Part shown: in pieces, positions 1 to 9,179 of the stretch
Numbering within the stretch: the stretch's first letter is position 1
Layout of the letters: each line of letters begins with the position of its first letter
Source: Bowmanella pacifica
GTDB lineage: Bacteria; Pseudomonadota; Gammaproteobacteria; Enterobacterales; Alteromonadaceae
Assembly: GCF_014645355.1 (NCBI RefSeq)
Contig: NZ_BMLS01000003.1
Span: 542,516 to 606,515 of the forward strand
Length of the DNA: 64,000 nt
Reading direction: 5' to 3'
Position numbers and translations under genes: made by a program
The notes under the pieces: generated by a model
What the model was told of the DNA's origin: nothing
Database searches by the model: none
What the model saw: the letters and a program-made list of their open reading frames with translations, nothing else

Positions 1-1778
1 ACCTGCTCAATCAAACCTACGCTGTCCTGGGCCTGTACCTGGCCTGTTTCGATAGCTGTTACGGCTTGCCCTGCATCAGATTGCAGACTCAAGATCATCT
101 GCTCAATTTCCTCGGTGGACTGATGGGTACGATTGGCCAGGGTTCTGACCTCATCGGCCACCACGGCAAACCCTCTGCCTTGCTCACCCGCTCTGGCGGC
201 TTCAATGGCAGCATTTAAAGCTAGCAAATTGGTTTGTGCTGCGATGGTTTTAATCACATCCAAAATACCGCCAATACTGCGGCTGTTATTATCCAGGCGG
301 TCAATGATCTGACCGGACTCTACCGCCTGCTCGGCCTGAGCCTGAATTTGACGGCGTGATGCACTCACCAACTCACTGGCCTTCGCTGCCTGCTCTAAAA
401 CCTGGCTAAGCTGAGCTCTGTTATTCTGAATCTGTACCAGATTACTTTTACTTGTGGCTCTGACCTGCTCGGTATGCTCTGCAGTTTGTTTGATTCTGAA
501 GGTTTGCTGCTCTACCTGCTCTAGCGTCTTCTGTGACAGTGCTTCACTGCTGCGGGTGGCTTTTTCAAGCAAGCTTTCCTGACGGGTAATACGTTCAACC
601 ACCTGATGCAAACTGGCACTTAGCTGGTTCACATCACTTGCCAGCGCGGCAAATTCATCCTCCCCAGAAGCATCGGCTTTGTGGGTCAGATCGCCCTGAC
701 TAATAATGCTTAAACTGGCACGAATTTTCTCCATGGGACGGGAAATACTGCGGGCAGCCATCGTGCCGATGATGATGACCAAAACCAGGGCCAAAGCCAG
801 AATCACCAGGGTCTTAACAATATTGTTCTGCACCACATCCAATATGGCATTTTGCCCATCAAGGGTATCGCCATTCACCTTGGCAAATAAGCTCGCCAGA
901 TGCTGCCTGGCATTCTGTAAGCCCTGCTCGGCCTCTGCCATTTGTTGTTCGGCCTGGACAATAAACTGAATACGCTGGCGCTGCTGTTCAACCAGCCCCC
1001 CCGGCCCGTTAAACTGGCGAACAAAAAGCTGATATTGGTCATTAAATGCCGCCATCAGACCATCGGTATCCAGGCCTTCGGCCAGCCTGTTGATATAGTC
1101 AACATTGTTGGCCAAATCACCCAAGGTCAACACCAGGTTTTCTTCAATGTTAACGCTCAGTTCGGCATCGGTGGCCACCAGGTACTCTTTTGACGCATTG
1201 AGTAAGGTGATAATGATGTTATCTATCCGTGCCCCCGCTCCCACCACAGATGCCAGGCGCCCTTCTTCGGCCCCATCCATTTCAGCCATATCCAACAGGT
1301 TAGCCCCGGCATCTCCGCCGCTATACTGCAATTCTTTATAGAAGCTCTCAATGTTCTGTCTGGCTTGCAGGGCCTGGCGACGTGACGCATACATACCATC
1401 TGAGGCGCGTAAATAGCGGGATGAGGCTTCTACTGCCTGGCGTAAACTGTGTTTTTCATCCTCAGCCAGCGACAAGGCGTCCAACTGCGTTAGCAGCTCA
1501 CCAAACTGCGCGGATAAACGACTGAACTCATCATAGTTAGCCTCAAGACCTGGCAACTGATTCAGAAAGTAGCCCTGCAAGGATACCTTGTCCAAGCTTA
1601 GGATCTGGGTTTGCGCTGCCAGCATACGTGCTTGTACCGGCATTTTCTCCTTCGCCACCAGTTGAGCCGAATCACGGATACTGGACAATCCCCAGTAGGA
1701 CAAAATACTGGTACAAAGCAACAACACGCCAAACAGCACAAAGCCGGTAACAATTTTACCAACAACGGTTATTCGCAT
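1..1778 (-). CDS. Methyl-accepting chemotaxis protein, 3' end outside window
   Basis: Transmembrane chemoreceptor that signals to CheA/CheW. The reading frame is open from an ATG at 1778 and runs off the left edge, so about 592 residues are present and only the extreme C-terminus is missing. The N-terminus has a basic start and a hydrophobic segment (about residues 9-30), followed by a long helical periplasmic region, a second membrane segment plus HAMP region (around 830-700) and the cytoplasmic signalling domain. The conserved hairpin tip is readable near 160-230 ([20 protein letters not shown], then DEVRTLA). The ligand cannot be told from the sequence. It is divergent from fur. Confidence 0.93.
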   Translation of the reverse strand, partial: MRITVVGKIVTGFVLFGVLLLCTSILSYWGLSSIRDSAQLVAKEKMPVQARMLAAQTQILSLDKVSLQGYFLNQLPGLEANYDEFSRLSAQFGELLTQLDALSLAEDEKHSLRQAVEASSRYLRASDGMYASRRQALQARQNIESFYKELQYSGGDAGANLLDMAEMDGAEEGRLASVVGAGARIDNIIITLLNASKEYLVATDAELSVNIEENLVLTLGDLANNVDYINRLAEGLDTDGLMAAFNDQYQLFVRQFNGPGGLVEQQRQRIQFIVQAEQQMAEAEQGLQNARQHLASLFAKVNGDTLDGQNAILDVVQNNIVKTLVILALALVLVIIIGTMAARSISRPMEKIRASLSIISQGDLTHKADASGEDEFAALASDVNQLSASLHQVVERITRQESLLEKATRSSEALSQKTLEQVEQQTFRIKQTAEHTEQVRATSKSNLVQIQNNRAQLSQVLEQAAKASELVSASRRQIQAQAEQAVESGQIIDRLDNNSRSIGGILDVIKTIAAQTNLLALNAAIEAARAGEQGRGFAVVADEVRTLANRTHQSTEEIEQMILSLQSDAGQAVTAIETGQVQAQDSVGLIEQ

Positions 1779-2078
1779 GGATAACTACCTGATTATGCGA
1801 GGGTTCATCCCCTCTTTAATTATTTTATATAGTCCATGGATAGGTAAATGACGACCCTATTCACAAAGAACGCCCAGCGTTTTCTGCTCACACCTGGTCT
1901 GACCAGGATGTTAACACCCAGTTAACACCTTGCCAATAGTTGATGACGCGCTTGATCTCCGAAGAACAAAAGACATACTGCTGTCGTCGAGCAGTTGCAC
2001 AATTGCCATGGAATGGCTTTTCATCTTGCCCGACTTCCCTATAATGAGACCACCTATAACAATGTGGGCACTTGTTGC
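1779..2078. promoter_or_regulatory. Divergent intergenic region with probable fur promoter
   Basis: A region of about 300 bases between the chemoreceptor (leftward) and fur (rightward). A perfect TATAAT lies at 2040-2045, with a weak TTTTCA-like -35 at 2018-2023 (16-base spacing), about 34 bases before the fur start. No clear Fur box was recognised. Confidence 0.5.
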
Positions 2079-2501
2079 ATGGATCAGAACCAAGAGTTGA
2101 AAAAAGCTGGCCTGAAGGTCACCTTACCCCGTATCAAAATCCTAGAGATACTGCAGGATCCCAAAAACCAGCACATCAGTGCTGAAGACGTGTACAAGAT
2201 TCTCTTGGACCAAGGTGAGGAAATTGGCCTGGCGACGGTTTACCGGGTGCTAAACCAATTTGATGACGCCGGCTTACTGGATCGTCACCATTTCGAAGGC
2301 GGTAAGTCCGTGTTCGAAATTGGCCATAAGAAACACCACGATCACTTGGTTTGTCTCAGATGTGGCAAAGTGGTTGAGTTTGAAGATGAAATTATTGAGC
2401 AGCGACAAGCCGAAGTTGCCAAAAAGAACAACATCAGATTAACCCACCACAGCTTGTACCTGTACGGTTACTGTGAACCGACTTGCGCAGACAGCGAGTA
2501 G
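2079..2501 (+). CDS. fur: Ferric uptake regulator Fur
   Basis: Fe(II)-dependent DNA-binding repressor of iron uptake genes, 140 residues. It begins MDQNQELKKAGLKVTLPR, as usual for gammaproteobacterial Fur. The winged-helix domain is followed by the metal-binding/dimerisation half, with the HHDH cluster, the CLRC pair (C-x2-C) and a second C-x4-C pair near the C-terminus. An upstream in-frame TTG at 1995 would add 28 residues, but these overlap the predicted promoter and do not resemble Fur, so the ATG at 2079 is chosen. It ends in a strong terminator shared with the convergent aminotransferase. Confidence 0.96.
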   Translation: MDQNQELKKAGLKVTLPRIKILEILQDPKNQHISAEDVYKILLDQGEEIGLATVYRVLNQFDDAGLLDRHHFEGGKSVFEIGHKKHHDHLVCLRCGKVVEFEDEIIEQRQAEVAKKNNIRLTHHSLYLYGYCEPTCADSE

Positions 2502-2514
2502 TTTCAGCATGAAT

Positions 2515-2541
2515 AAAAAAAGCTGCCTAGGCAGCTTTTTT
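2515..2541. terminator. Bidirectional rho-independent terminator between fur and the aminotransferase gene
   Basis: A run of A, the stem GCTGC-CTAG-GCAGC and a run of T form an almost perfectly symmetrical hairpin, so it can end transcripts from both convergent genes. Confidence 0.9.
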
Positions 2542-2560
2542 ATTTTTCACTCAGGTAAAA

Positions 2561-3418
2561 TCAGTATTCATATTTATGGGCAGTGAACAACTGTTGCACT
2601 TGTTCCCATACCGGGCCTGGCTGTCCACCACCAACTGCTTGGCCGTTCAGGCTCACAATGGGCGCCACTTCTTTACTGGAACTGGTCAACCATAATTCGT
2701 CGGCATTTTGCACCTCAGCCAAGCTGATGGCGCGTTCTTCCACGGTAAAACCACCATCCTGACGCAAAATAGCCAGCAGAATATGGCGGGTAATACCTGG
2801 CAGAATCTGATGATCAAGCACAGGTGTCGCTATCACCTTGTCCTTCACCACAAACACGTTACAGGCGGCAGCCTCGGTAAGCTGCTGCTGTTCGTTAAAC
2901 AGCAACACTTCATCAGCGCCACGCTGTTGTCCCTGATGGTAGTGCATAATATTGCCCAGCAACGCCGTGGATTTAATATGGCAACGGCGCCAACGCTGAT
3001 CTTGCTCGGTAACCGCACGGAAGGTACGAACCTGTTTGGGATCTGAGCTTGGGGCCTGGCCAATATCAAAGGCAAAACCAAATACTGTTGGTGTCGCGTC
3101 TTCAGGGTAAGCATGGTTGCGCTTGGGCTGCATGCCCCGGCTTACATGTAGATAAACACCCAGATTGCCTTTACCGTTGGCTTCAAGCAATTGCTCCACA
3201 ATCTCTTGCCACTGCGCCAGGGTCAGCGGCACCTTGATACCTAATTCGCTCAAACCATCCTGCATACGCTGTATATGCAGCGCAAACCCAACAGGTTGCG
3301 CGTCAAAACAGGGGATCACTTCATAGATACCGTCTCCAAACAGAAATCCTCTGTCCAGCGGAGAAATGCTGGCCTGCTCCATGGGCATAAACTGCCCGTT
3401 TAAATATACAATGCTCAT
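2561..3418 (-). CDS. Class IV aminotransferase, D-amino acid transaminase-like
   Basis: PLP-dependent fold-type IV aminotransferase of 285 residues, the normal family length. The N-terminus carries the characteristic SPLDRGFLFGDGIYE block. The probable Schiff-base lysine is in CHIKSTALLGN, and the phosphate-binding LPGITR motif lies in the C-terminal half. The HVSRG-x-QPKRNH stretch resembles the carboxylate trap region of D-alanine transaminases more than that of IlvE or PabC, so a role in D-alanine/D-glutamate conversion is inferred. Branched-chain or aminodeoxychorismate activity cannot be excluded. Convergent with fur. Confidence 0.85.
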   Translation of the reverse strand: MSIVYLNGQFMPMEQASISPLDRGFLFGDGIYEVIPCFDAQPVGFALHIQRMQDGLSELGIKVPLTLAQWQEIVEQLLEANGKGNLGVYLHVSRGMQPKRNHAYPEDATPTVFGFAFDIGQAPSSDPKQVRTFRAVTEQDQRWRRCHIKSTALLGNIMHYHQGQQRGADEVLLFNEQQQLTEAAACNVFVVKDKVIATPVLDHQILPGITRHILLAILRQDGGFTVEERAISLAEVQNADELWLTSSSKEVAPIVSLNGQAVGGGQPGPVWEQVQQLFTAHKYEY

Positions 3419-3678
3419 TAAGGCTCCATCTGCATATTAAGCTGGCGAATCATATCTGAAATTTAGCTCGCGACCTATCTACAGTCATTCCAATTTGTTA
3501 CAACAACCTGACAGAAAGGTATGACTAAGCATAGCTGCGATTCGCCCAGTGACATGACCCGCTAACAGTGCAGCTCGAGGGCTGCGCATTAAGCTATAGG
3601 TAGAGTGGTTAAATCAGCAGATATAGCGATGGGTTAGGGTTAGGGAACATCGCCAAATGCCAGTACGCAGGCGAGAAT
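3419..3678. other. Intergenic region without recognised gene
   Basis: A 260-base gap between two minus-strand genes. It presumably contains the aminotransferase promoter near its left end and 3' sequence of the exonuclease gene's transcript at its right end. A short GCAGC...GCTGC stem lies near 3570. Nothing else stands out. Confidence 0.4.
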
Positions 3679-4323
3679 TCAAGGCCGGGACAGGAGGTCC
3701 GATAAGGTACGCCCCTGCTTGCCAAAATTCTGGAAGCCGTGACAAAGAAACAACTCCGCGGTGGCCAGTGCATCTTCCAGCGCATTGTGAGCGGGATGTC
3801 CGTCCAAACCATAGCGCTGACGACATTTATCCAGAGTCAGTCCTTCGAACTGAGGCTCCTTGCCCCGGCGCATCAGCAAACGTTGCTCCAATCGAAATGT
3901 ATCCACTATGCGTGGGGTTTCAAAAGGTAATCCGCAATCCTCAAAAGCCTTACGCAAAAACGCCAAGTCCAAACCGGCATGATGCAATAGCCACAAATTA
4001 TCACTGTCCTGGGCCGTCGCATCCAATAGCTGGCCCAGTGCTTCTTTAAGTGAAATGCCACTGTTTAACTGTTTACGAGTCAGGCCATGAATCACCGGGC
4101 TCTGTCCCAGATCCCCAGGGTCCTTAATCAACAACTCCACACCTTGTTGCTGGTAAATGCTCGGCGGTTTAACCGGTACCCAGCCAATGGACAGGATCTC
4201 TCCTTGATGCGGATCCAGGCTCGACAGCTCAAGATCTAAAGCCAGATAACGGTATTCCCGCCAATCGGCCAACTTAGGTTTAGCAGAGAACCAGTGTTTA
4301 ATATGTCTGGCCAGGTTACTCAA
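3679..4323 (-). CDS. DnaQ-like 3'-5' exonuclease (DEDD superfamily)
   Basis: Predicted exonuclease of 214 residues resembling the proofreading epsilon subunit of DNA polymerase III. ExoI is visible as LALDLELSSLD (D30 and E32 would bind metal), ExoII as HHAGLDLAFL, and ExoIII as HNALEDALATAE with a DEDDh-type histidine. The start overlaps the stop of the upstream cNMP/CBS/DUF294 gene by four bases (ATGA), so the two are probably translationally coupled. This exonuclease/DUF294 pair commonly sits beside acetate symporter genes in Vibrio and Shewanella. The substrate is unknown. Confidence 0.88.
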   Translation of the reverse strand: MSNLARHIKHWFSAKPKLADWREYRYLALDLELSSLDPHQGEILSIGWVPVKPPSIYQQQGVELLIKDPGDLGQSPVIHGLTRKQLNSGISLKEALGQLLDATAQDSDNLWLLHHAGLDLAFLRKAFEDCGLPFETPRIVDTFRLEQRLLMRRGKEPQFEGLTLDKCRQRYGLDGHPAHNALEDALATAELFLCHGFQNFGKQGRTLSDLLSRP

Positions 4324-6143
4324 AATGCCCCCCGGGAGTACTTCAATGCCAGCCCTTCCTGCGCGTCTTTAATGAGCCTGAAAGCACTTTTTAATTGCCG
4401 GCGGGCCAAGGAGTCCAACGCATCGGGGGCAATAAAGTTATCCGGTTCAGCCTGACCTAACTGATGCTGCAAACGCAATTGCACTAAAAACCGCCAGGCC
4501 GCTAAAAGATCCAGACAATCCTTGCGGTTCATTGCCTTGCTTTCACCGAGTGTGGCTAAGCGTTCCGGCGTACTGCACTGACGAACACCGGCGTTAAGCG
4601 CATGAATACGCACAATGTCATTGATGATCGCAATGGCGCTTTTTTTGATATCCAGCACCTCTCGATGCTTACCTATCTGACGAGTGCGAAAACGATTAAA
4701 CAGGCCAATGGGAACTGCCAAATCGGCAGCGTTCGCTGCCAGATTAGCCAAAAAAATCTGATTCTGCGCATACTTGGCAATCTGCTTGTCAAATTGTTCG
4801 AACAGCCACTTGTCGCCGTACAACATACGCCGGTCAAAAAAGATATTACTGTGCAACAAGGCCTTTTGATCGGGTTCCTGAGTCCAGCCCCGAAACTTCT
4901 CCACCCAGGCCGATAAGGGCTGACGTAATTCTGGATTGCTGGCCATGATATTGCCTTTACACAAGGTTAATCCGCAGCGGGCCAGCCCCTGACAGACAAA
5001 CTCAGCCAACTCGGCAAACCAGGCCATGCTCTGCTCATCGGCAGCATCATCCAGCAACAAGCCATTGTCCTGATCTGAACTCATGGATTGGTCACGCCGG
5101 GCTTGTGAGCCAAAGGTTAGCCATACAAAGGCACAAGGCGCCGGGCCGTGCTCACGCAGATATAAACGAATCAACTGGATGTTAAACGCATCGGTGAAGG
5201 TGGCCAACATATCCCCCACCAAACGTACATCCACCACCCGGTTAGCAAACTGGTTGAGGTGCTCCGGCACCTGCTCTGCTATGGCTTCGAGTTGCTCAAC
5301 ACTCTCAGCCTTACGAATACGATTAATCAAAAACAGTGGTTCACTGCGCTGCTGACGCATCAAGTCGGTGGCCGTAATCACGCCCACTGGCTGATTGTTA
5401 TTCACCACCGCAACATGGTGTACGTTGTGGCTGGTCATCAGTTGCATAGCGTCAAATAAGGGCGCTTCGCTATCAATACTGATCACCGGCGAGGTCATAA
5501 ATTGCCTGACAGGTAATTCAAAAGACTCCCTGGCAGCCACCACCCGGCTGCGAATGTCCCGATCGGTGACAATACCGACTAATTCTTCCTGTTCACAGAT
5601 CAGCAAACAAGACACTTTCTGTTCGGTCATCAACACCGCCGCATCCGCCATACTTTGATGACCGTCTAAGCGAATCAAAGGCCGTTCAATAATGTCGGCA
5701 ATAGGCAACTGGGTCCAATCGGTACTGATATCACTGCGCGTTTCGGTTAACAACCTGTCCCCCAGTGCGCGGGCAAAGTAATCAACAAACTCCTGGCTGT
5801 GCTGACAAAGATAATCAAAATGCACTTGCCCCAGCGAAAACAAAAAACCCTCTTCCAACACCTTAACGGTATTGGTGATTGCTCGTTTGGTCATCAGTGA
5901 CGGATAACCAAATATATCACCGGGTTCAAGTCGCTCGATTAACTGGCGATTACTGCCAATTAAATCGAAGGTCCCCTGCTTAATCAGATACAACTGCGGC
6001 TTATCCCGGGGAACCACTTCCAGCACATTGTCCTGACACAAATAATGCAGAGTCAGATGGCGTTGACAATATTGCAGCAAGGTATCCGACAAGCGGTCAA
6101 AGGGTGCACAGCGATGTAAAAATGCCAGGGTGGAATCATTCAT
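4320..6143 (-). CDS. cNMP-binding/CBS/DUF294 nucleotidyltransferase-like signalling protein
   Basis: A 607-residue soluble regulatory protein. In order it has a cyclic-nucleotide-binding-like domain (about residues 10-120), a tandem CBS pair (about 150-275, with ITDRDIRSRV and ITATDLMRQQ), a DUF294 nucleotidyltransferase-like domain (about 300-430, with GSQARRDQ and SDQDNG) and a helical DUF294 C-terminal domain. The G-S and D-x-D motifs of a nucleotidyltransferase active site are present, so it may modify a protein partner, but its target is unknown. It lies in a minus-strand run with the symporter genes and overlaps the exonuclease gene, which suggests a role in controlling acetate/cation transport. 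Confidence 0.88.
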   Translation of the reverse strand: MNDSTLAFLHRCAPFDRLSDTLLQYCQRHLTLHYLCQDNVLEVVPRDKPQLYLIKQGTFDLIGSNRQLIERLEPGDIFGYPSLMTKRAITNTVKVLEEGFLFSLGQVHFDYLCQHSQEFVDYFARALGDRLLTETRSDISTDWTQLPIADIIERPLIRLDGHQSMADAAVLMTEQKVSCLLICEQEELVGIVTDRDIRSRVVAARESFELPVRQFMTSPVISIDSEAPLFDAMQLMTSHNVHHVAVVNNNQPVGVITATDLMRQQRSEPLFLINRIRKAESVEQLEAIAEQVPEHLNQFANRVVDVRLVGDMLATFTDAFNIQLIRLYLREHGPAPCAFVWLTFGSQARRDQSMSSDQDNGLLLDDAADEQSMAWFAELAEFVCQGLARCGLTLCKGNIMASNPELRQPLSAWVEKFRGWTQEPDQKALLHSNIFFDRRMLYGDKWLFEQFDKQIAKYAQNQIFLANLAANAADLAVPIGLFNRFRTRQIGKHREVLDIKKSAIAIINDIVRIHALNAGVRQCSTPERLATLGESKAMNRKDCLDLLAAWRFLVQLRLQHQLGQAEPDNFIAPDALDSLARRQLKSAFRLIKDAQEGLALKYSRGAF

Positions 6144-6146
6144 AGT

Positions 6147-6665
6147 CTACTCACTACAAAGCAGTGCAAGCAGTGGGTCGTCGGATGCCAGTTTTACCCA
6201 GTCCCGGCTGACGCCCTGTCTTGCATCGGGAGCCGACAATTTGTCGGAAAAAGGAGCCATCGCTTGGGCCTGACAACTGAGCACCTGAGTCACCCGTTTA
6301 GCGGCCATACGACGCTCAAACAAGTAAAGGTCTATCATCAGCCAATCGGCATGCATGTTATTGGTGGCAACGTTTTTGGTATCTACTGCCATAAAACGTA
6401 CTGTTTGCGGCCACACAAAGCTCCACGGACGATACCAGGCCTGTTCATCGACGCTACGCACAACTTTTACCCCTTGAGGTAGCAAACTTGCCTGATGCGA
6501 AAACCAGTTATATTCGGCTTGTACCTGAAAGCCCAGCATGCCCAGTCCGGCAAAGACCGGAATCAGCCATTTAGGTGATTTGTTCTTACTCAGTTTGCCA
6601 ATTATCAGCGCGATACCAGCAGCACCGATACCAGCCACCAGGGTTGCAACAAACTCCCACAACAT
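6147..6665 (-). CDS. Conserved hypothetical membrane protein
   Basis: A 172-residue protein with two N-terminal membrane helices (about residues 5-22 and 33-50), followed by a soluble domain of about 120 residues, probably periplasmic, containing two cysteines near the C-terminus. No family is recognised. Only three bases separate it from the downstream DUF294 gene, so they are almost certainly co-transcribed. A hairpin between it and the symporter gene may lower read-through. Confidence 0.75.
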   Translation of the reverse strand: MLWEFVATLVAGIGAAGIALIIGKLSKNKSPKWLIPVFAGLGMLGFQVQAEYNWFSHQASLLPQGVKVVRSVDEQAWYRPWSFVWPQTVRFMAVDTKNVATNNMHADWLMIDLYLFERRMAAKRVTQVLSCQAQAMAPFSDKLSAPDARQGVSRDWVKLASDDPLLALLCSE

Positions 6666-6701
6666 AGGTACTTCCTTCTCTGAACGTCTTTAATCATGAA
6701 A

Positions 6702-6721
6702 GCGGGCTGTCACCAGCCCGC
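6702..6721 (-). terminator. Hairpin after the symporter gene
   Basis: Perfect 8-bp stem GCGGGCTG / CAGCCCGC with a 4-base loop, followed on the minus strand by a short T-rich stretch. It may be a partial terminator or an mRNA-stabilising hairpin inside the minus-strand operon. Confidence 0.55.
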
Positions 6722-6759
6722 CCAACTACTTTATGTCGAATATCCGTTTCGAAGAAGCA

Positions 6760-8526
6760 TTAGTGGTCAACAGCCGTGCCTGCACCTCTGGGGTAGCGAA
6801 CACTCTCAACCAGCTCCTGGATACCTTCTGGCGGCTCTTCAGTAACCATAGACACCGCAAAGGCAACCGCAAAGTTAATGACCGCGCCAACCGCACCAAA
6901 GGACAAGGGCGAAATACCCATAATCCAGTTGTCCGGTGTATTGGCAAACGAGTTAGTGCCGGGGATAAAGAACCAACCTAGATACATAAAGATATACACT
7001 AGGGTAGAAATCAGTCCCGCCAGCATGCCACAGATCACACCTTTGTTATTTACGCGTTTGGAGAAGATACCCATCATCAGTGCAGGGAAGATGGACGCTG
7101 CGGCGATACCGAAGGCCAATGCCACCACCTGCGCGGCAAAACCAGGCGGATTCATCCCCAGATAGGTCGCCACCACAATGGCCACCGCCATGGAAATACG
7201 TGCCGCCAGCAATTCATTCTTCTCACTGATGGCCGGATTTATCGAACCTTTAATCAGGTCATGACTCACCGCCGAGGAAATGGCCAGTAGCAACCCGGCC
7301 GCTGTCGACAACGCCGCCGCCAGACCACCAGCTGCAATCAACCCTATAACCCAACCAGGCAGGTTAGCAATCTCGGGATTTGCCAGTACCAGGATGTCAT
7401 TGTTCACTGTCAGTTCGTTACCTTTCCAGCCACGTGCCTCAGCCGTTGCTTCAAAGGCTGGAGACTCTTTATACATCTGGATACGACCATCACCGTTTTT
7501 GTCTTCAAACTTGATCAAACCGGTTTGTTCCCAAGTTTGAATCCAGTTTGGACGATGCTCATAATCAATAGACTCGGCTGTTGGGCCTGCCGGATAGATA
7601 GTGGTCAACAGGTTCAGACGCGCCATAGAGGCAACCGCTGGAGCAGTCAGGTACAACAAGGCGATAAACACCAATGCCCAGCCAGCAGACCAGCGCGCAT
7701 CTGCCACCTTAGGTACGGTGAAGAAACGAATGATTACGTGCGGCAGACCAGCTGTACCAATCATCAGTGACAGAGTAAACAGCACCATATTCAGCTTATT
7801 GGACACATCGGCCGTATAGTCGGTAAAGCCAAGATCGCGCACCACCAGATCCAATTTGGCCAGCAGTGGCATGCCAGACTCGGTATGCTCAGAGAACAAA
7901 CCCAGCGCCGGAATCGGATTGCCGGTTAATTGCAAAGAAATAAACACCGCTGGAATAGTGTAGGCAATGATCAGTACCACGTACTGCGCCACCTGAGTGT
8001 ATGTAATACCTTTCATACCACCCAACACGGCGTACAAGAACACCACCACAGCCGCAATCATCAAACCTGTGCTGCTATCCACTTCCAAGAAGCGGCTGAA
8101 GGCCACACCAGCACCTGTCATCTGACCGATAACATAGGTAACCGAGGCAATGATTAAGCAAGCTACCGCCACCAAACGGGCACTGGAGCTATAAAAGCGA
8201 TCACCGATAAAATCCGGTACAGTAAATTTGCCGAATTTCCTCAAGTAAGGCGCTAACAGCATGGCAAGCAATACATAACCGCCCGTCCATCCCATCAGGA
8301 AGGTAGAGTTAGCATAGCCACCGGCGGCAATAAGACCGGCCATAGAAATAAAGGAAGCCGCTGACATCCAGTCAGCGGCCGTTGCCATACCATTTAACAC
8401 CGGGTGAACACCGCCACCGGCCACATAGAAATCTCGCGTTGATCCGGCCCTGGCCCAAATGGCAATGCCAATATAGAGGGCAAAGGACGCACCAACAAAG
8501 ATCAGGTTAATTGCAAACTGACTCAT
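6760..8526 (-). CDS. Sodium:solute symporter, large subunit (ActP-like, VC_2705 type)
   Basis: A 588-residue integral membrane protein of the SSS/SLC5 family with about 13 helices. The start (MSQFAINLIFVGASFALYIG) and the block GMATAADWMSAASFISMAG are typical of cation/acetate symporters. An insertion near residues 320-375 carries a hydrophilic loop with an EF-hand-like DKNGDGRIQ sequence. It is preceded five bases upstream by the DUF4212 small subunit, the standard two-gene arrangement of this subfamily. Acetate or another short carboxylate is the likely substrate, supported by the divergent CrbS-like sensor. Confidence 0.9.
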   Translation of the reverse strand: MSQFAINLIFVGASFALYIGIAIWARAGSTRDFYVAGGGVHPVLNGMATAADWMSAASFISMAGLIAAGGYANSTFLMGWTGGYVLLAMLLAPYLRKFGKFTVPDFIGDRFYSSSARLVAVACLIIASVTYVIGQMTGAGVAFSRFLEVDSSTGLMIAAVVVFLYAVLGGMKGITYTQVAQYVVLIIAYTIPAVFISLQLTGNPIPALGLFSEHTESGMPLLAKLDLVVRDLGFTDYTADVSNKLNMVLFTLSLMIGTAGLPHVIIRFFTVPKVADARWSAGWALVFIALLYLTAPAVASMARLNLLTTIYPAGPTAESIDYEHRPNWIQTWEQTGLIKFEDKNGDGRIQMYKESPAFEATAEARGWKGNELTVNNDILVLANPEIANLPGWVIGLIAAGGLAAALSTAAGLLLAISSAVSHDLIKGSINPAISEKNELLAARISMAVAIVVATYLGMNPPGFAAQVVALAFGIAAASIFPALMMGIFSKRVNNKGVICGMLAGLISTLVYIFMYLGWFFIPGTNSFANTPDNWIMGISPLSFGAVGAVINFAVAFAVSMVTEEPPEGIQELVESVRYPRGAGTAVDH

Positions 8527-8531
8527 TTGCC

Positions 8532-8795
8532 CTACTCCTCGTGAACGCCGAATTTGTTATCAAGCTGATTCATTCTCCAGGCATAGAAAAAAATCAACGC
8601 AATGAAAGTCAGGATTGACCCTTGCTGGGCAAACCAGAAACCGAGATCCGTGCCACCGACGCTAATACCTGACAGCATAGGGCGCAGCAAAATTCCGAAT
8701 CCATAGGACGCCAGTGCCCATACAACCAGGCAGCCGGCGATCAAACGTAAGTTGGCCTGCCAATAGGCTGCAGCCATCTCTTTATCTCCCGCCAT
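8532..8795 (-). CDS. DUF4212 small subunit of sodium/solute symporter
   Basis: An 87-residue protein with two transmembrane helices (about 15-37 and 56-74) and a charged C-terminus. It matches the DUF4212/putative solute:sodium symporter small subunit family, which is nearly always encoded immediately before an SSS permease, as here. It probably forms a complex with that permease or stabilises it. It is the first gene of the minus-strand operon, and its promoter must lie in the divergent region to its right. Confidence 0.9.
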   Translation of the reverse strand: MAGDKEMAAAYWQANLRLIAGCLVVWALASYGFGILLRPMLSGISVGGTDLGFWFAQQGSILTFIALIFFYAWRMNQLDNKFGVHEE

Positions 8796-8864
8796 TTGTT
8801 TACTCCTATCGTTCTTGTTGTAAAACTATTGTTAATTTAGCAGTGTCAACTGACCCTGGTAGCC

Positions 8865-8876
8865 CGACTTTAGTCG
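8865..8876. promoter_or_regulatory. Palindromic operator candidate 1
   Basis: CGACT-TT-AGTCG has perfect 5-bp arms. It shares the CGAC...GTCG frame with two further sites in the same region and lies on the symporter-proximal side. Confidence 0.5.
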
Positions 8877-9050
8877 AACCCTTTGTGTGCCAGCTATTCA
8901 GCCCCTCGTCTCATCTGCGTGCAGTTAACGAATGATATTGGCCGCGATCCCGCGCCAGACGGGCGCACGGTTAGGATTGCAGGGCAAGATAAAGCTCAGC
9001 GGGTTAAGCAAAGAGAAGGTAAACGCCCTGTTAAAATATCTTGATTGTAC

Positions 9051-9066
9051 TAAGACCATGGTCGTA
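9051..9066. promoter_or_regulatory. Palindromic operator candidate 2
   Basis: Core GACCATGGTC, a perfect 10-base palindrome, is flanked by TA on both sides. It has the same overall design as the site 40 bases downstream. Confidence 0.5.
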
Positions 9067-9094
9067 GCCCATATTCTATGCAGTGTTTGGGCAA

Positions 9095-9108
9095 TCGACC
9101 TTGGTCGA
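9095..9108. promoter_or_regulatory. Palindromic operator candidate 3
   Basis: TCGACC-TT-GGTCGA has perfect 6-bp arms. It lies 72 bases before the kinase start codon. Such symmetrical sites fit a dimeric LuxR-type response regulator such as CrbR, whose gene is not in this window (inference). Confidence 0.55.
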
Positions 9109-9179
9109 ATAAGCCGGAAAAAAAACGCCGGTCCGTGCTAGAGTAGGCGCAAGGAAATGGACGACGATGTAACCTGCCC

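Larger units (their letters stand above)
8796..9179. promoter_or_regulatory. Divergent control region of the transporter/sensor module
   Basis: A 384-base non-coding region between the DUF4212-symporter operon (leftward) and the hybrid kinase (rightward). It contains three related palindromes, at 8865-8876, 9051-9066 and 9095-9108, described separately. No sigma-54 (GG/GC) element was found. Confidence 0.7.

Noticed and set aside
1995..2078. Longer Fur with 28 additional N-terminal residues
   Set aside because: It starts with TTG, overlaps the predicted promoter and has no similarity to Fur N-termini.
3630..3650. GGGTTAGGGTTAGGG telomere-like run
   Set aside because: Only two units, with no context for a linear end. 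Most likely chance.
8796..9179. Sigma-54 promoter for the symporter operon
   Set aside because: A TGGCAC on the minus strand lacks a correctly spaced TTGC element.
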